Shown here in pieces: positions 56,817 to 64,000 of a stretch of DNA of 64,000 nucleotides. Every line of letters starts with the position of its first letter. Position 1 is the stretch's first letter. Source of the stretch: Thiobacillus sp. 0-1251 (GTDB lineage: Bacteria > Pseudomonadota > Gammaproteobacteria > Burkholderiales > Thiobacillaceae); NCBI GenBank assembly GCA_001899305.1, contig MKWL01000001.1, forward strand, positions 496,001 to 560,000. The letters are read 5' to 3'. A program made the translations under genes and the position numbers. The notes under the pieces were generated by a model. That model saw only the letters and a program-made list of their open reading frames with translations, was not told the origin of the DNA and ran no database searches.

Positions 56817-57152
56817 ATGAAACTCATCACGAAGACGCTGTTCGCGTCCGTGCTGCTGGTGTTGGCCGTGCCGGTTCAGGCAGCGGGCGACCCCAAGGCC
56901 GGGCAACTCAAGACCTCAATGTGTGCCGGTTGTCATGGCATTCCCGGGTGGCGTACCGCTTATCCTTATGTATACAGCGTCCCCATGCTCGGCGGGCAGC
57001 ACGCGGAATACATCGTGGCGGCGCTCAAAGCCTACAAGGATGGCGAACGCAACCATCCTGGCATGAAGAGCATCGCCAGCAGCCTGTCCGAGCAGGACAT
57101 GGAAGATCTCGCGGCCTATTACGAATCGTCGTACACCGGTCCGGCCAACTGA
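56817..57152 (+). CDS. Periplasmic class I cytochrome c (mono-haem)
   Basis: This 111-residue protein has a signal peptide (LFASVLLVLAVPVQA) and one haem site CAGCH in SMCAGCHGIPGWR. A probable axial Met lies in PGMKSIASSLSEQDMEDLAAYY, typical of c553/c4-like cytochromes. A second mono-haem cytochrome follows after 10 bases. Together they could act like the two halves of a di-haem cytochrome c4. Confidence 0.92.
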   Translation: MKLITKTLFASVLLVLAVPVQAAGDPKAGQLKTSMCAGCHGIPGWRTAYPYVYSVPMLGGQHAEYIVAALKAYKDGERNHPGMKSIASSLSEQDMEDLAAYYESSYTGPAN

Positions 57153-57162
57153 GGAGAGACAC

Positions 57163-57486
57163 ATGAAAACAACGCTGCTCATCCTCGCAACGGCCGCACT
57201 GGCCGCCTCGTTCCCGGCGCATGCCGCCGGCGACTACGAGGCCGGCAAGGCCAAATCCACCACCTGCGCAGCCTGCCACGGCCCGGACGGCAACAGCACC
57301 GTGACGAGCTTCCCCAGGCTAGCCGGCCAGCACCGCGATTATCTCCTCCAGGCCCTGCACGAATACAAGATCGGCGTGCGCAAGAACCCCATCATGGGCG
57401 GTCAGGCGCAAGCCCTGTCCGACACTGACATGCAGGATCTGGCTACGTACTTTTCCGAGCAGAAGGGGCTGACCCTGAAATATTGA
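57163..57486 (+). CDS. Periplasmic class I cytochrome c (mono-haem)
   Basis: This 107-residue partner of the preceding gene has a signal peptide (LLILATAALAASFPAHA), haem site CAACH in TTCAACHGPDGNS, and the axial-Met region NPIMGGQAQALSDTDMQDLATYF. It closes the operon before the terminator at 57506-57536. Confidence 0.92.
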   Translation: MKTTLLILATAALAASFPAHAAGDYEAGKAKSTTCAACHGPDGNSTVTSFPRLAGQHRDYLLQALHEYKIGVRKNPIMGGQAQALSDTDMQDLATYFSEQKGLTLKY

Positions 57487-57505
57487 TTCCAGCCATACGG
57501 AAAGG

Positions 57506-57536
57506 AAAAGGGCTCTGCCACTGGCAGAGCCCTTTT
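57506..57536 (+). terminator. Intrinsic terminator after the cytochrome pair
   Basis: AAAAGGGCTCTGCC (57506-57519) pairs with GGCAGAGCCCTTTT (57523-57536) over 14 bp with a three-base loop, followed by a T-run. Confidence 0.92.
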
Positions 57537-57537
57537 T

Positions 57538-57856
57538 ACTGGAAATCCGGAATTCGTCGATGGCTCGAACCGATTCGCGAGCGCCCGAAACTGTCCTCCG
57601 GCTGGTATTCGAATGAAACACAAAAGACACGGTGCGTTCCGCTGGAAAACCATGGTTTCCGAAAAGCGACTGTCCATATGCTATACCTCGTTTACCCGTG
57701 CAAACAGTGGAGTCGCTACCTGACCTGAATACGGTCGGCGACCAGGGCAGCTCATCTCTCAACATACGATAGGTCACGTTCCGCAGGCCTTGTAGAAAGA
57801 ACGGGTTGCATCATTCGAAAAGCGGATTACCCGACGAACAGTCAAGGAGTGACATC
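57538..57856. other. Intergenic 319 bp, no gene recognised
   Basis: No supported coding frame, RNA gene or clear promoter was found. AAGGAG at about 57844-57849 is the ribosome-binding site of the next gene. Confidence 0.5.
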
Positions 57857-58459
57857 ATGGAGACACAATGGAAGGTGGCAGGCACGTACTTTGAAGCATG
57901 CAATTGTGAGGCCGCCTGTCCGTGCGTGTTCACGAGCCCGCCGACCGATGGCGATTGCAAGGCGCTGATCGGCTGGCACATCGATCGAGGTACGTTCTCG
58001 GACACCACACTCGACGGGCTCAATGCCGCACTGTTTGCCTACGCGCCTGGACACATGCTGCAAACCAAATGGAAGGTCGCCCTGTATGTCGATGAACGGG
58101 CCGATGCGCAGCAGATGGACGCCCTCACCAAGATATTCTCCGGGGCGGCCGGCGGCCATCTTTCAGCACTGACGCCGTTGATCGGCGAAGTCCTTGGGGT
58201 CAGGAGCGCCGCTATCGATTACCGCCTCGAAGGCAAGCAACGCAGCCTGACCATTCCGCAAGTGGCACAAATGGAAATCGAGGCGATGCCCGGCCAGGGC
58301 GGAGAGGATGTCTCGCTCACTCGTATTCCGTTCACACCGGTGCCGGGTTACCCCACGGTGGTGTGTCGATCGAAGCGTCTGAGCTTCCACGATCATGGCT
58401 TCGATGTGGAAATTTCCAAGAAAAATGGGTTTTATTCCCCCTTCAGTTACCAGTCCTGA
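57857..58459 (+). CDS. DUF1326 domain protein
   Basis: This 200-residue protein, from ATG 57857 with AAGGAG upstream, has the cysteine-rich N-terminal EACNCEAACPCVF characteristic of DUF1326 and no membrane segment. DUF1326 genes are commonly found next to DUF2182 membrane-protein genes, as here. A metal-related or thiol role is often suggested but not established. The last 35 bases overlap the next gene. Confidence 0.85.
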   Translation: METQWKVAGTYFEACNCEAACPCVFTSPPTDGDCKALIGWHIDRGTFSDTTLDGLNAALFAYAPGHMLQTKWKVALYVDERADAQQMDALTKIFSGAAGGHLSALTPLIGEVLGVRSAAIDYRLEGKQRSLTIPQVAQMEIEAMPGQGGEDVSLTRIPFTPVPGYPTVVCRSKRLSFHDHGFDVEISKKNGFYSPFSYQS

Positions 58460-59234
58460 CGGACGACACGGAGCCCGTGCCGCAAGTGTCGTAGCAGCCG
58501 CCAGCGTTGTCGGGATCACGGCGCTGGCGTGGGCTTATCTCGCCTATCAATCCTGGGCCATGCGCCACATGGACGTGGTGGACATGGCAATGCCCGGTGC
58601 GCGGGAATGGGGGCTGCTTGACCTCGCATTGGTGTTCACGATGTGGGCCGTCATGATGATCGGCATGATGGCGCCATCTGCCAGTCCGGTGCTCCTGTTG
58701 TTTACGCGCATCCAGCATGAACGCCATTCCCGAGTCTCGACAGGAGTGGCTAGCGGCCTGTTTCTGCTCGGCTATCTCCTCGCGTGGACGGGTTTCAGCG
58801 TGGCCGCGACGCTGATTCAATGGGGATTGCACAGTGCCATGCTGATCTCGCCTGCAATGATCGGTACCAGTCCCCTGCTGGGCGGAGTGGTGCTGATCGC
58901 CGCCGGCATCTACCAGTGGACGCCGGCGAAACACGCCTGTCTCAACCATTGTCGCTCCCCTCTCGGGTACCTCCTGAACGAGTGGCGAGATGGTGCTGGA
59001 GGCGCGCTAGTCATGGGATGGCGACATGGCCTCTATTGCACCGGCTGCTGCTGGTTGCTGATGCTCGTCCTGTTTGTCGTGGGGGTCATGAATCTGCTGT
59101 GGATCACACTCCTTGCCGCTTTCGTGCTGCTGGAAAAAAACCTGCCGCGGGGGCGATGGGTCAGCCATGCCACGGGTCTGGCCCTGATCGCATGGGGAAG
59201 CTGGATGGCGCTTGGAGCATGGGCTGACATCTGA
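58425..59234 (+). CDS. DUF2182 polytopic membrane protein
   Basis: This 269-residue protein, from ATG 58425, has about six membrane helices. The first contains WAVMMIGMMAPSA, a conserved Met-rich signature of DUF2182; HACLNHCRSPLG and RHGLYCTGCCW are the cysteine/histidine-rich loops. The Met/Cys/His content suggests metal binding, possibly copper. The 35-base overlap with the DUF1326 gene indicates co-translation. Confidence 0.85.
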   Translation: MGFIPPSVTSPDGRHGARAASVVAAASVVGITALAWAYLAYQSWAMRHMDVVDMAMPGAREWGLLDLALVFTMWAVMMIGMMAPSASPVLLLFTRIQHERHSRVSTGVASGLFLLGYLLAWTGFSVAATLIQWGLHSAMLISPAMIGTSPLLGGVVLIAAGIYQWTPAKHACLNHCRSPLGYLLNEWRDGAGGALVMGWRHGLYCTGCCWLLMLVLFVVGVMNLLWITLLAAFVLLEKNLPRGRWVSHATGLALIAWGSWMALGAWADI

Positions 59235-59386
59235 GAGGATGGTTTGAACGACAGTCATGGCCGAGGAGGTCCGGTTACGGCAGTCCCATGGATTCGCTAC
59301 TGCGCTGTTTCGCTGTCACGATTCCAGAATCACTGCACGGCCAGGATTTGGCTGATCCACAATACGCCCGGGCCGCGAAGCGCGGC

Positions 59387-60310
59387 TCATAACGCTGCCA
59401 GCGTCTTGATGTGCGCAGCCACGCTGCGCCCCAGGGCACTGAGGTCGTAGCCGCCTTCGAGCACGGACACGATGCGCCGCTCGGCATGGCGCGCGGCCAC
59501 GCCCATGACCTGCTCGGTGATCCAGACGTAATCCGCTTCCACCAGGCCGAACTGCGCCATGTCGTCCTCGCGGTGGCCGTCGAAGCCAGCGGAGCAGAAC
59601 AGCATCTGCGGCCGGAAGGCTTCCAGTTTCGGCAGGATGCGAGCAGTGAAGGCTTCGCGGTAGGCCGTTCCGGTGGTGCCCGCGGGCAGCGGCACGTTGA
59701 CGATGTGGTCGCTGACGGTGTCGGCGCCGCGGAAGGGGTAGTAGGGATGCTGGAAGGTGGAGCAGAGCATCACGCGCGGATCGTCGTGGAAGATGTCCTC
59801 GGTGCCGTTGCCGTGATGGACGTCGAAATCGACGATGGCGACACGTTCCAGACCGTGCTGTTCGAGCGCGTGCGCGGCGGCCACGGCGACGTTGTTGAAG
59901 ATGCAGAATCCCATGGCCTGGTTGCGGGTGGCGTGGTGGCCGGGCGGACGGGTGGCGACGAAGGCGTTGGCTTCCGCGCCCTGGATCACCCGGTCGACTG
60001 CCATCACGGCGCCACCCGCCGCATGGCGCGCGGCCTCCAGGCTGTGCGGGTTCATGCCGGTGTCGGGGTCGAGCATGTGCACGCCTTCGCGGGGCGCGGC
60101 GGCTTCGACGGCATCGAGGTAGGCGGCGTCATGCACCCGCAGCAGCTGGCTGCGGTGCACGCACGGGGCTTCGTGATGGGCCAGGAAGTCGAACAGGTGG
60201 GCGGCGTGCAGCCGGTCGTCGATGGCGCGCAGGCGTGCGGGACTCTCCGGATGCCAGTCGCCCATGTTGTGCTGTAGGCATGACGGATGGGTGATGTAGG
60301 CGGTGTGCAT
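59387..60310 (-). CDS. Histone-deacetylase-superfamily protein (AcuC/acetylpolyamine amidohydrolase-like)
   Basis: This 307-residue zinc hydrolase has the charge-relay HHATRNQAMGFCIFNNVAVAA, zinc ligands in DFDVHHGNGTED and FCSAGFDGHREDD, and the catalytic Tyr in EGGYDLSALG. Bacterial members deacetylate lysines (AcuC) or acetylpolyamines. It diverges from a GNAT/acyl-CoA-synthetase gene across 127 bases, so the pair may set and remove acetyl marks. Confidence 0.88.
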   Translation of the reverse strand: MHTAYITHPSCLQHNMGDWHPESPARLRAIDDRLHAAHLFDFLAHHEAPCVHRSQLLRVHDAAYLDAVEAAAPREGVHMLDPDTGMNPHSLEAARHAAGGAVMAVDRVIQGAEANAFVATRPPGHHATRNQAMGFCIFNNVAVAAAHALEQHGLERVAIVDFDVHHGNGTEDIFHDDPRVMLCSTFQHPYYPFRGADTVSDHIVNVPLPAGTTGTAYREAFTARILPKLEAFRPQMLFCSAGFDGHREDDMAQFGLVEADYVWITEQVMGVAARHAERRIVSVLEGGYDLSALGRSVAAHIKTLAAL

Positions 60311-60437
60311 GGCGCAGGCAAGGGAAGAAATAAATCAACTATACGCCCGGCATGATGGCGCGGCAGCAGGGGATGGCCTAGCATAGGCTGATTCCCGATC
60401 CGCTCGACAGGCCGCAGCAATCCAGTCTGCTCCAACC

Positions 60438-63116
60438 ATGCCCCGACATTATCTGCACCCCCTGTTCAATGCCCGTTCGGTCGCGGTCATTGGCGCCAGC
60501 GAACGCGAGAATTCGGTTGCCGGCACCCTGTTCCGCAACCTGCGCCAAGCCGGCTACAAGGGCGAGGTCTATCCGGTCAACCCTAAGTATGCAACGGTGT
60601 TCGGCGAACGCTGCTATGCGTCGGCCGGCGAATTGCCGGCGGTGCCGGAGCTGGCCCTGATCGCCACGCCCGCGTCGACGGTGGTGTCGATCATGCAGGC
60701 CTGCGGGCAGCATGGGATCCGCCATGCCATCGTCCTGTCCGCCGGATTCCGCGAAGTGGGCGCGCAGGGGATGGCGCTGGAGGACGCCCTGGTGGCGATT
60801 GCCCGGCAATACGGTATCCGTTTCATCGGTCCCAACTGCCTGGGGATCCAGCGGCCGTCCATCGGCCTGAATGCCACCTTCAGCCAGGGCGTCACCCAGG
60901 CTGGCGACCTTGCGCTGGTGTCGCAGTCCGGCGCGCTGTGCACGGCCATGCTGGACTGGGCGGAGACCAACGGCATCGGATTTTCCAGCGTGATCTCCAC
61001 CGGCGCGTCGGCCGATCTGGATTTCGGCGAGATTCTAGACTACCTCGCCGTCGATACGCATACCAAGGGCATCCTGCTGTATATCGAAGGCATTCGCGAT
61101 GCGCGCCGTTTCATGAGCGCGCTGCGCGCAACCGCCCGCTTCAAACCCATCGTCATGGTCAAGGTGGGGCGCCATGCGACGGGCGCCAAGGCGGTGATGT
61201 CGCATACCGGCGCCCTGGTTGGATCGGACGCGGTGTTCGATGCCCTGGTGCGGCGTGCCGGTGTGGTGCGGGTCAATACCATCCTGCAGCTGTTCGCCTC
61301 CGCGCGGGCATTGTCCACGCATATCCAGCCCACCGGCAACCGGCTTGCCATCGTCACCAACGGCGGCGGGCCCGGCGTCATGGCGACCGATCTTGCGGTG
61401 GACATGGGCGTGCGCATGGCCGAGCTGTCGCCGGCGACGATCACGGCGCTCGATGCGGTGCTGCCGCCAAACTGGTCGAAGGCCAACCCGCTCGACATCA
61501 TCGGCGATGCCACCGCAGCACGCTATCGCGCCGCGGTGGACGCCTGCCTGCGCGACGACAACGTCGATGGCGTGCTGGCGATGCTGACGCCGCAGGCGAT
61601 GACGCGGCCGACCGAGGCGGCCCAGGCGGTGGTGGACGTGGCGAAGACTTCGAGCAAGCCGGTGCTGACCTGCTGGATGGGCGAGGCGCAGGTGATCGAA
61701 GGCCGGCGGCTGTTCAAGCAGGCGGGGATTCCCTATTTCACCACGCCGGAGCCTGCGGTCGAGGTGTTCTCCTTCCTCTCGGCTTTCTACGAGAACCAGC
61801 GGCTGTTGATGCAGACGCCAGGGCCGCTGTCGCATCAGGCCGAGCCGGATGTGGAGGGCGCGCGCCTGATCATCGAAAGCGCACTGGCGCATGGCCGCCA
61901 TCTGCTGAACGAAGTGGAATCGAAAGCGTTGTTGTCGGCGTTCCACATCCCGATCGCGCAGACCCTGATTGCGCGCGATCCCATGGAAGCGATGCTGCTG
62001 GCGCAACAGCTGGGCTTTCCGGTGGCGATGAAGATCAACTCGCCGGACATCACCCATAAATCCGATGTCAACGGCGTACGGCTGGGCCTGTCCAGCGGCC
62101 AGGCGGTGCGCGCCGCCTTTGGCGAGATGCTGGCCGATGTGCAGCGATTGCGGCCCGATGCCACGCTGGAGGGCATCGTCATCGAACCCATGGTGGCCCG
62201 TCCGCATGCGCGCGAAGTCCTGCTGGGCATGACCTCGGACCCGGTGTTGGGTCCGGTGATCGTGTTCGGTGCCGGCGGGGTCGATGTCGAGGCCTTCCAG
62301 GACCGCGCCGTGACCTTGCCACCGCTCAACCGCTACCTGGCGCGCGATCTGATCCAACGCACCCGCGTCGCGATGCTGCTGGGCCCGTTCCGCAACCGTC
62401 CCCCGATCGACATGGATGCGCTGGAGAACGTGCTGCTGCGCCTGTCCGAAATGGTCTGTGAGCTCCCCTGGCTGGCGGAAATGGACATCAATCCCTTGCT
62501 GGTGGACGAGCACGGTGCGCTGGCGCTGGATGCGCGCATCGTCATCGCGCCGCGCGTGCCGACCGCCGACCGCTACGGCCACATGGCGATCCATCCGTAT
62601 CCGACGCATCTGGTGACGCGCTGGCAATTGCCCAGTGGTAACGACGTGCTGATCCGACCGATCCGTCCCGAAGATGCCGAACTGACCCAGGGGTTCGTGC
62701 GCAGCCTGTCCGAGGAGTCCAAGTATTTCCGTTTCATGGATGCGGTACGCGAACTGTCCCCCACCATGCTGGCGCGTCTGACCCAGATCGACTACACGCG
62801 CGAAATGGCGCTGCTGGCGTTGACGGAGATCGATGGCAAGGAGGTCGAGCTGGGCGTGGCGCGCTATGCCATCAATCCGGATGCCGAATCCTGCGAATTT
62901 GCCCTGGTGGTCGATGACCGCTGGCAGAAACAGGGGATCGGCCACAAGCTCATGGATGTACTGATGGACGTGGCGCGCAGCAAGGGTCTGAAAATGATGG
63001 AGGGCGAGGTACTGAAGACCAACCGCCCCATGCTGAAGCTGGTGGAAGCGCTGGGCTTCCATATCGAGATACACCCCGAGGATGACACGGTGCGGAAGGT
63101 CTCACGCGCGCTCTAG
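60438..63116 (+). CDS. Pat-type protein acetyltransferase: NDP-forming acyl-CoA synthetase-like domains plus GNAT
   Basis: This 892-residue protein has a CoA-binding domain (VAVIGASERENSVAGTLFRNL, from residue 10), a succinyl-CoA-ligase-like domain, an ATP-grasp domain (LGFPVAMKINSPDITHKSDV), and a C-terminal GNAT domain from about 720 (QKQGIGHKLMDVLMDVARSK). This matches PatZ/YfiQ lysine acetyltransferases in architecture and length, which in other bacteria inactivate acetyl-CoA synthetase. Catalytic competence of the ligase part cannot be judged here. Confidence 0.9.
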   Translation: MPRHYLHPLFNARSVAVIGASERENSVAGTLFRNLRQAGYKGEVYPVNPKYATVFGERCYASAGELPAVPELALIATPASTVVSIMQACGQHGIRHAIVLSAGFREVGAQGMALEDALVAIARQYGIRFIGPNCLGIQRPSIGLNATFSQGVTQAGDLALVSQSGALCTAMLDWAETNGIGFSSVISTGASADLDFGEILDYLAVDTHTKGILLYIEGIRDARRFMSALRATARFKPIVMVKVGRHATGAKAVMSHTGALVGSDAVFDALVRRAGVVRVNTILQLFASARALSTHIQPTGNRLAIVTNGGGPGVMATDLAVDMGVRMAELSPATITALDAVLPPNWSKANPLDIIGDATAARYRAAVDACLRDDNVDGVLAMLTPQAMTRPTEAAQAVVDVAKTSSKPVLTCWMGEAQVIEGRRLFKQAGIPYFTTPEPAVEVFSFLSAFYENQRLLMQTPGPLSHQAEPDVEGARLIIESALAHGRHLLNEVESKALLSAFHIPIAQTLIARDPMEAMLLAQQLGFPVAMKINSPDITHKSDVNGVRLGLSSGQAVRAAFGEMLADVQRLRPDATLEGIVIEPMVARPHAREVLLGMTSDPVLGPVIVFGAGGVDVEAFQDRAVTLPPLNRYLARDLIQRTRVAMLLGPFRNRPPIDMDALENVLLRLSEMVCELPWLAEMDINPLLVDEHGALALDARIVIAPRVPTADRYGHMAIHPYPTHLVTRWQLPSGNDVLIRPIRPEDAELTQGFVRSLSEESKYFRFMDAVRELSPTMLARLTQIDYTREMALLALTEIDGKEVELGVARYAINPDAESCEFALVVDDRWQKQGIGHKLMDVLMDVARSKGLKMMEGEVLKTNRPMLKLVEALGFHIEIHPEDDTVRKVSRAL

Positions 63117-63170
63117 CGCGGGCAGACCCGTTCGATGCATATACCTGTCCATAGGTGCGGACGGGCAGGG

Positions 63171-64000
63171 TCAATGGAATACGCTGTGCTGCCGGGTGCA
63201 GACCTTGTTGCGTCCCGCTTCCTTGGCGGCATAGAGCGCCTGGTCGGCGATGCTGACCAGTGCGTCGATGTCGCCGGTGACGGATTCGCGTGTGGCTACC
63301 CCGATGCTGACGGTGAGCGTTTTTTCCGTATTTCCGATGGTGATCCGCTTGGCGTTCAGATTTGCGCGCAGGCGTTCGGCCGACTGCATCGCGGCGTTGA
63401 GATCAGTGTTGGGACAAATGACCAGGAATTCCTCGCCGCCGATGCGGCAGACACTGTCCTCGCGGCGCGCCGAGGCGCGCAGGATGGCTGCGGCTTCGCG
63501 CAACACCCTGTCTCCGGCGGCATGGCCGTAGGTGTCGTTGATATGCTTGAAATGATCGATATCGACCACCATCACGGCGATCGGCTGGCCTGAGCGCGAG
63601 GCGGCACTCCAGGCCTGTTCGAGCTGGTCCATGGCCGAGCGGCGGTTCGGCAGCCCGGTCAGCAGGTCGGTGAGCGCCGCGTTGGCCAGCCGACGGTTGG
63701 CCACTGCCAGTTCGGCCGCGATCTGGCGCAGTTGCGCACGATCCTTTTCCCAGGCGGTTTGCAGATGGATCATGCGCTGTGCGGCACGCAGGCGGGTGTG
63801 CAGGCCCTTGGAACTGAGGTTGCTGGGCAGATAGCCGTCGGCATCGGCTTCGTAGGCGCGGTTCAGTTGTTCTTCGCCGTGTTCGTCGGACGTCATCAGA
63901 ATATGCATGCGTCGGCCTTCGTCGGTGGCCCGCAGCGCCTGGCACAATTCCAGGCCATCGAGCAGGGGCAGCTCGTAATGCGCGATGATGACATGGGGCA
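63171..64000 (-). CDS. Receiver-like domain plus GGDEF diguanylate cyclase (5' end outside window)
   Basis: The C-terminal GGDEF domain has DALTDLLTGLPNRRS-like entry, MVVDIDHFKHINDTYGHAAGD, and RIGGEEFLVI, with an inhibitory I-site R-R-E-D five residues before GGEEF, so it should make c-di-GMP and be product-inhibited. Upstream, helix-rich linker residues join it to a receiver-like domain running off the window. In that domain the phospho-acceptor Asp is His (AHYELPLLDG) and the conserved Lys is missing (GYLPSN), so it is probably not phosphorylated. Confidence 0.9.
   Translation of the reverse strand, partial: PHVIIAHYELPLLDGLELCQALRATDEGRRMHILMTSDEHGEEQLNRAYEADADGYLPSNLSSKGLHTRLRAAQRMIHLQTAWEKDRAQLRQIAAELAVANRRLANAALTDLLTGLPNRRSAMDQLEQAWSAASRSGQPIAVMVVDIDHFKHINDTYGHAAGDRVLREAAAILRASARREDSVCRIGGEEFLVICPNTDLNAAMQSAERLRANLNAKRITIGNTEKTLTVSIGVATRESVTGDIDALVSIADQALYAAKEAGRNKVCTRQHSVFH

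Overview
The window is about 64 kb of GC-rich bacterial chromosome, mostly conserved single-copy housekeeping genes. The era-recO-pdxJ order, adjacent leucyl/phenylalanyl- and aspartate/glutamate-leucyl-transferase genes, a ccoI-ccoS pair and many protein similarities point to a betaproteobacterium, possibly near Thiobacillus or another chemolithotroph. The genus is an inference from gene content; no 16S gene is present.

Layout. Bases 1-3100: end of era, recO, pdxJ and an HD-GYP c-di-GMP phosphodiesterase. 3158-9182 (minus): a DedA membrane protein and the queA-tgt-yajC-secD-secF run (queuosine synthesis plus Sec accessory proteins). 9278-10861: a tRNA-Leu(CAA) gene followed by a 1.5-kb insert that carries only a Fic-family gene and ends in a 54-bp copy of the tRNA 3' end. 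11261-12921: a 2-oxoglutarate/Fe(II) oxygenase-like gene and an ELM1-family gene. 12945-19708 (minus): an exopolysaccharide locus of NDP-sugar epimerase, processive family-2 glycosyltransferase, TPR/beta-barrel export porin, polysaccharide deacetylase and GH10-like hydrolase. It resembles a pga operon taken apart and rebuilt. 20135-33432 (plus): an eight-gene glucan operon (pgi, glk, glgC, GH57, malQ, glgB, glgA, glgP) behind a good sigma-54 promoter match.

Bases 33600-45746 (minus): an AT-richer orphan gene; panD; pcnB-folK-deoxynucleoside kinase-panB-panC; a FecCD-type ABC permease/ATPase; a cyclophilin lipoprotein; a DsbA-like protein; ccoS-ccoI; and an OmpW porin. 45852-50547 (plus): aat, bpt, a metallopeptidase-like lipoprotein, thyA, folA and small genes including a PhnA-like zinc-ribbon protein. 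50670-56579: hrcA-hemH on one strand and nadK, recN and a secreted nuclease on the other. 56817-64000: two small cytochromes c, a DUF1326/DUF2182 pair, a divergent deacetylase/acetyltransferase pair, and a truncated response-regulator-like diguanylate cyclase.

How the parts connect. pgi, glk and glgCBAP handle storage glucan and may share hexose phosphates with the exopolysaccharide locus, which is transcribed divergently from the same 426-bp intergenic region. c-di-GMP enzymes lie at both ends of the window. Short GGTGAG-type intergenic repeats recur and in several places encode the last residues of proteins. The signals most worth a second look are the Fic mini-island in tRNA-Leu, the pga-like locus whose GH10 enzyme lacks two conserved substrate-binding residues, mirror-image apparently leaderless promoters for hrcA and nadK, and a receiver domain with His in place of the phospho-acceptor Asp.
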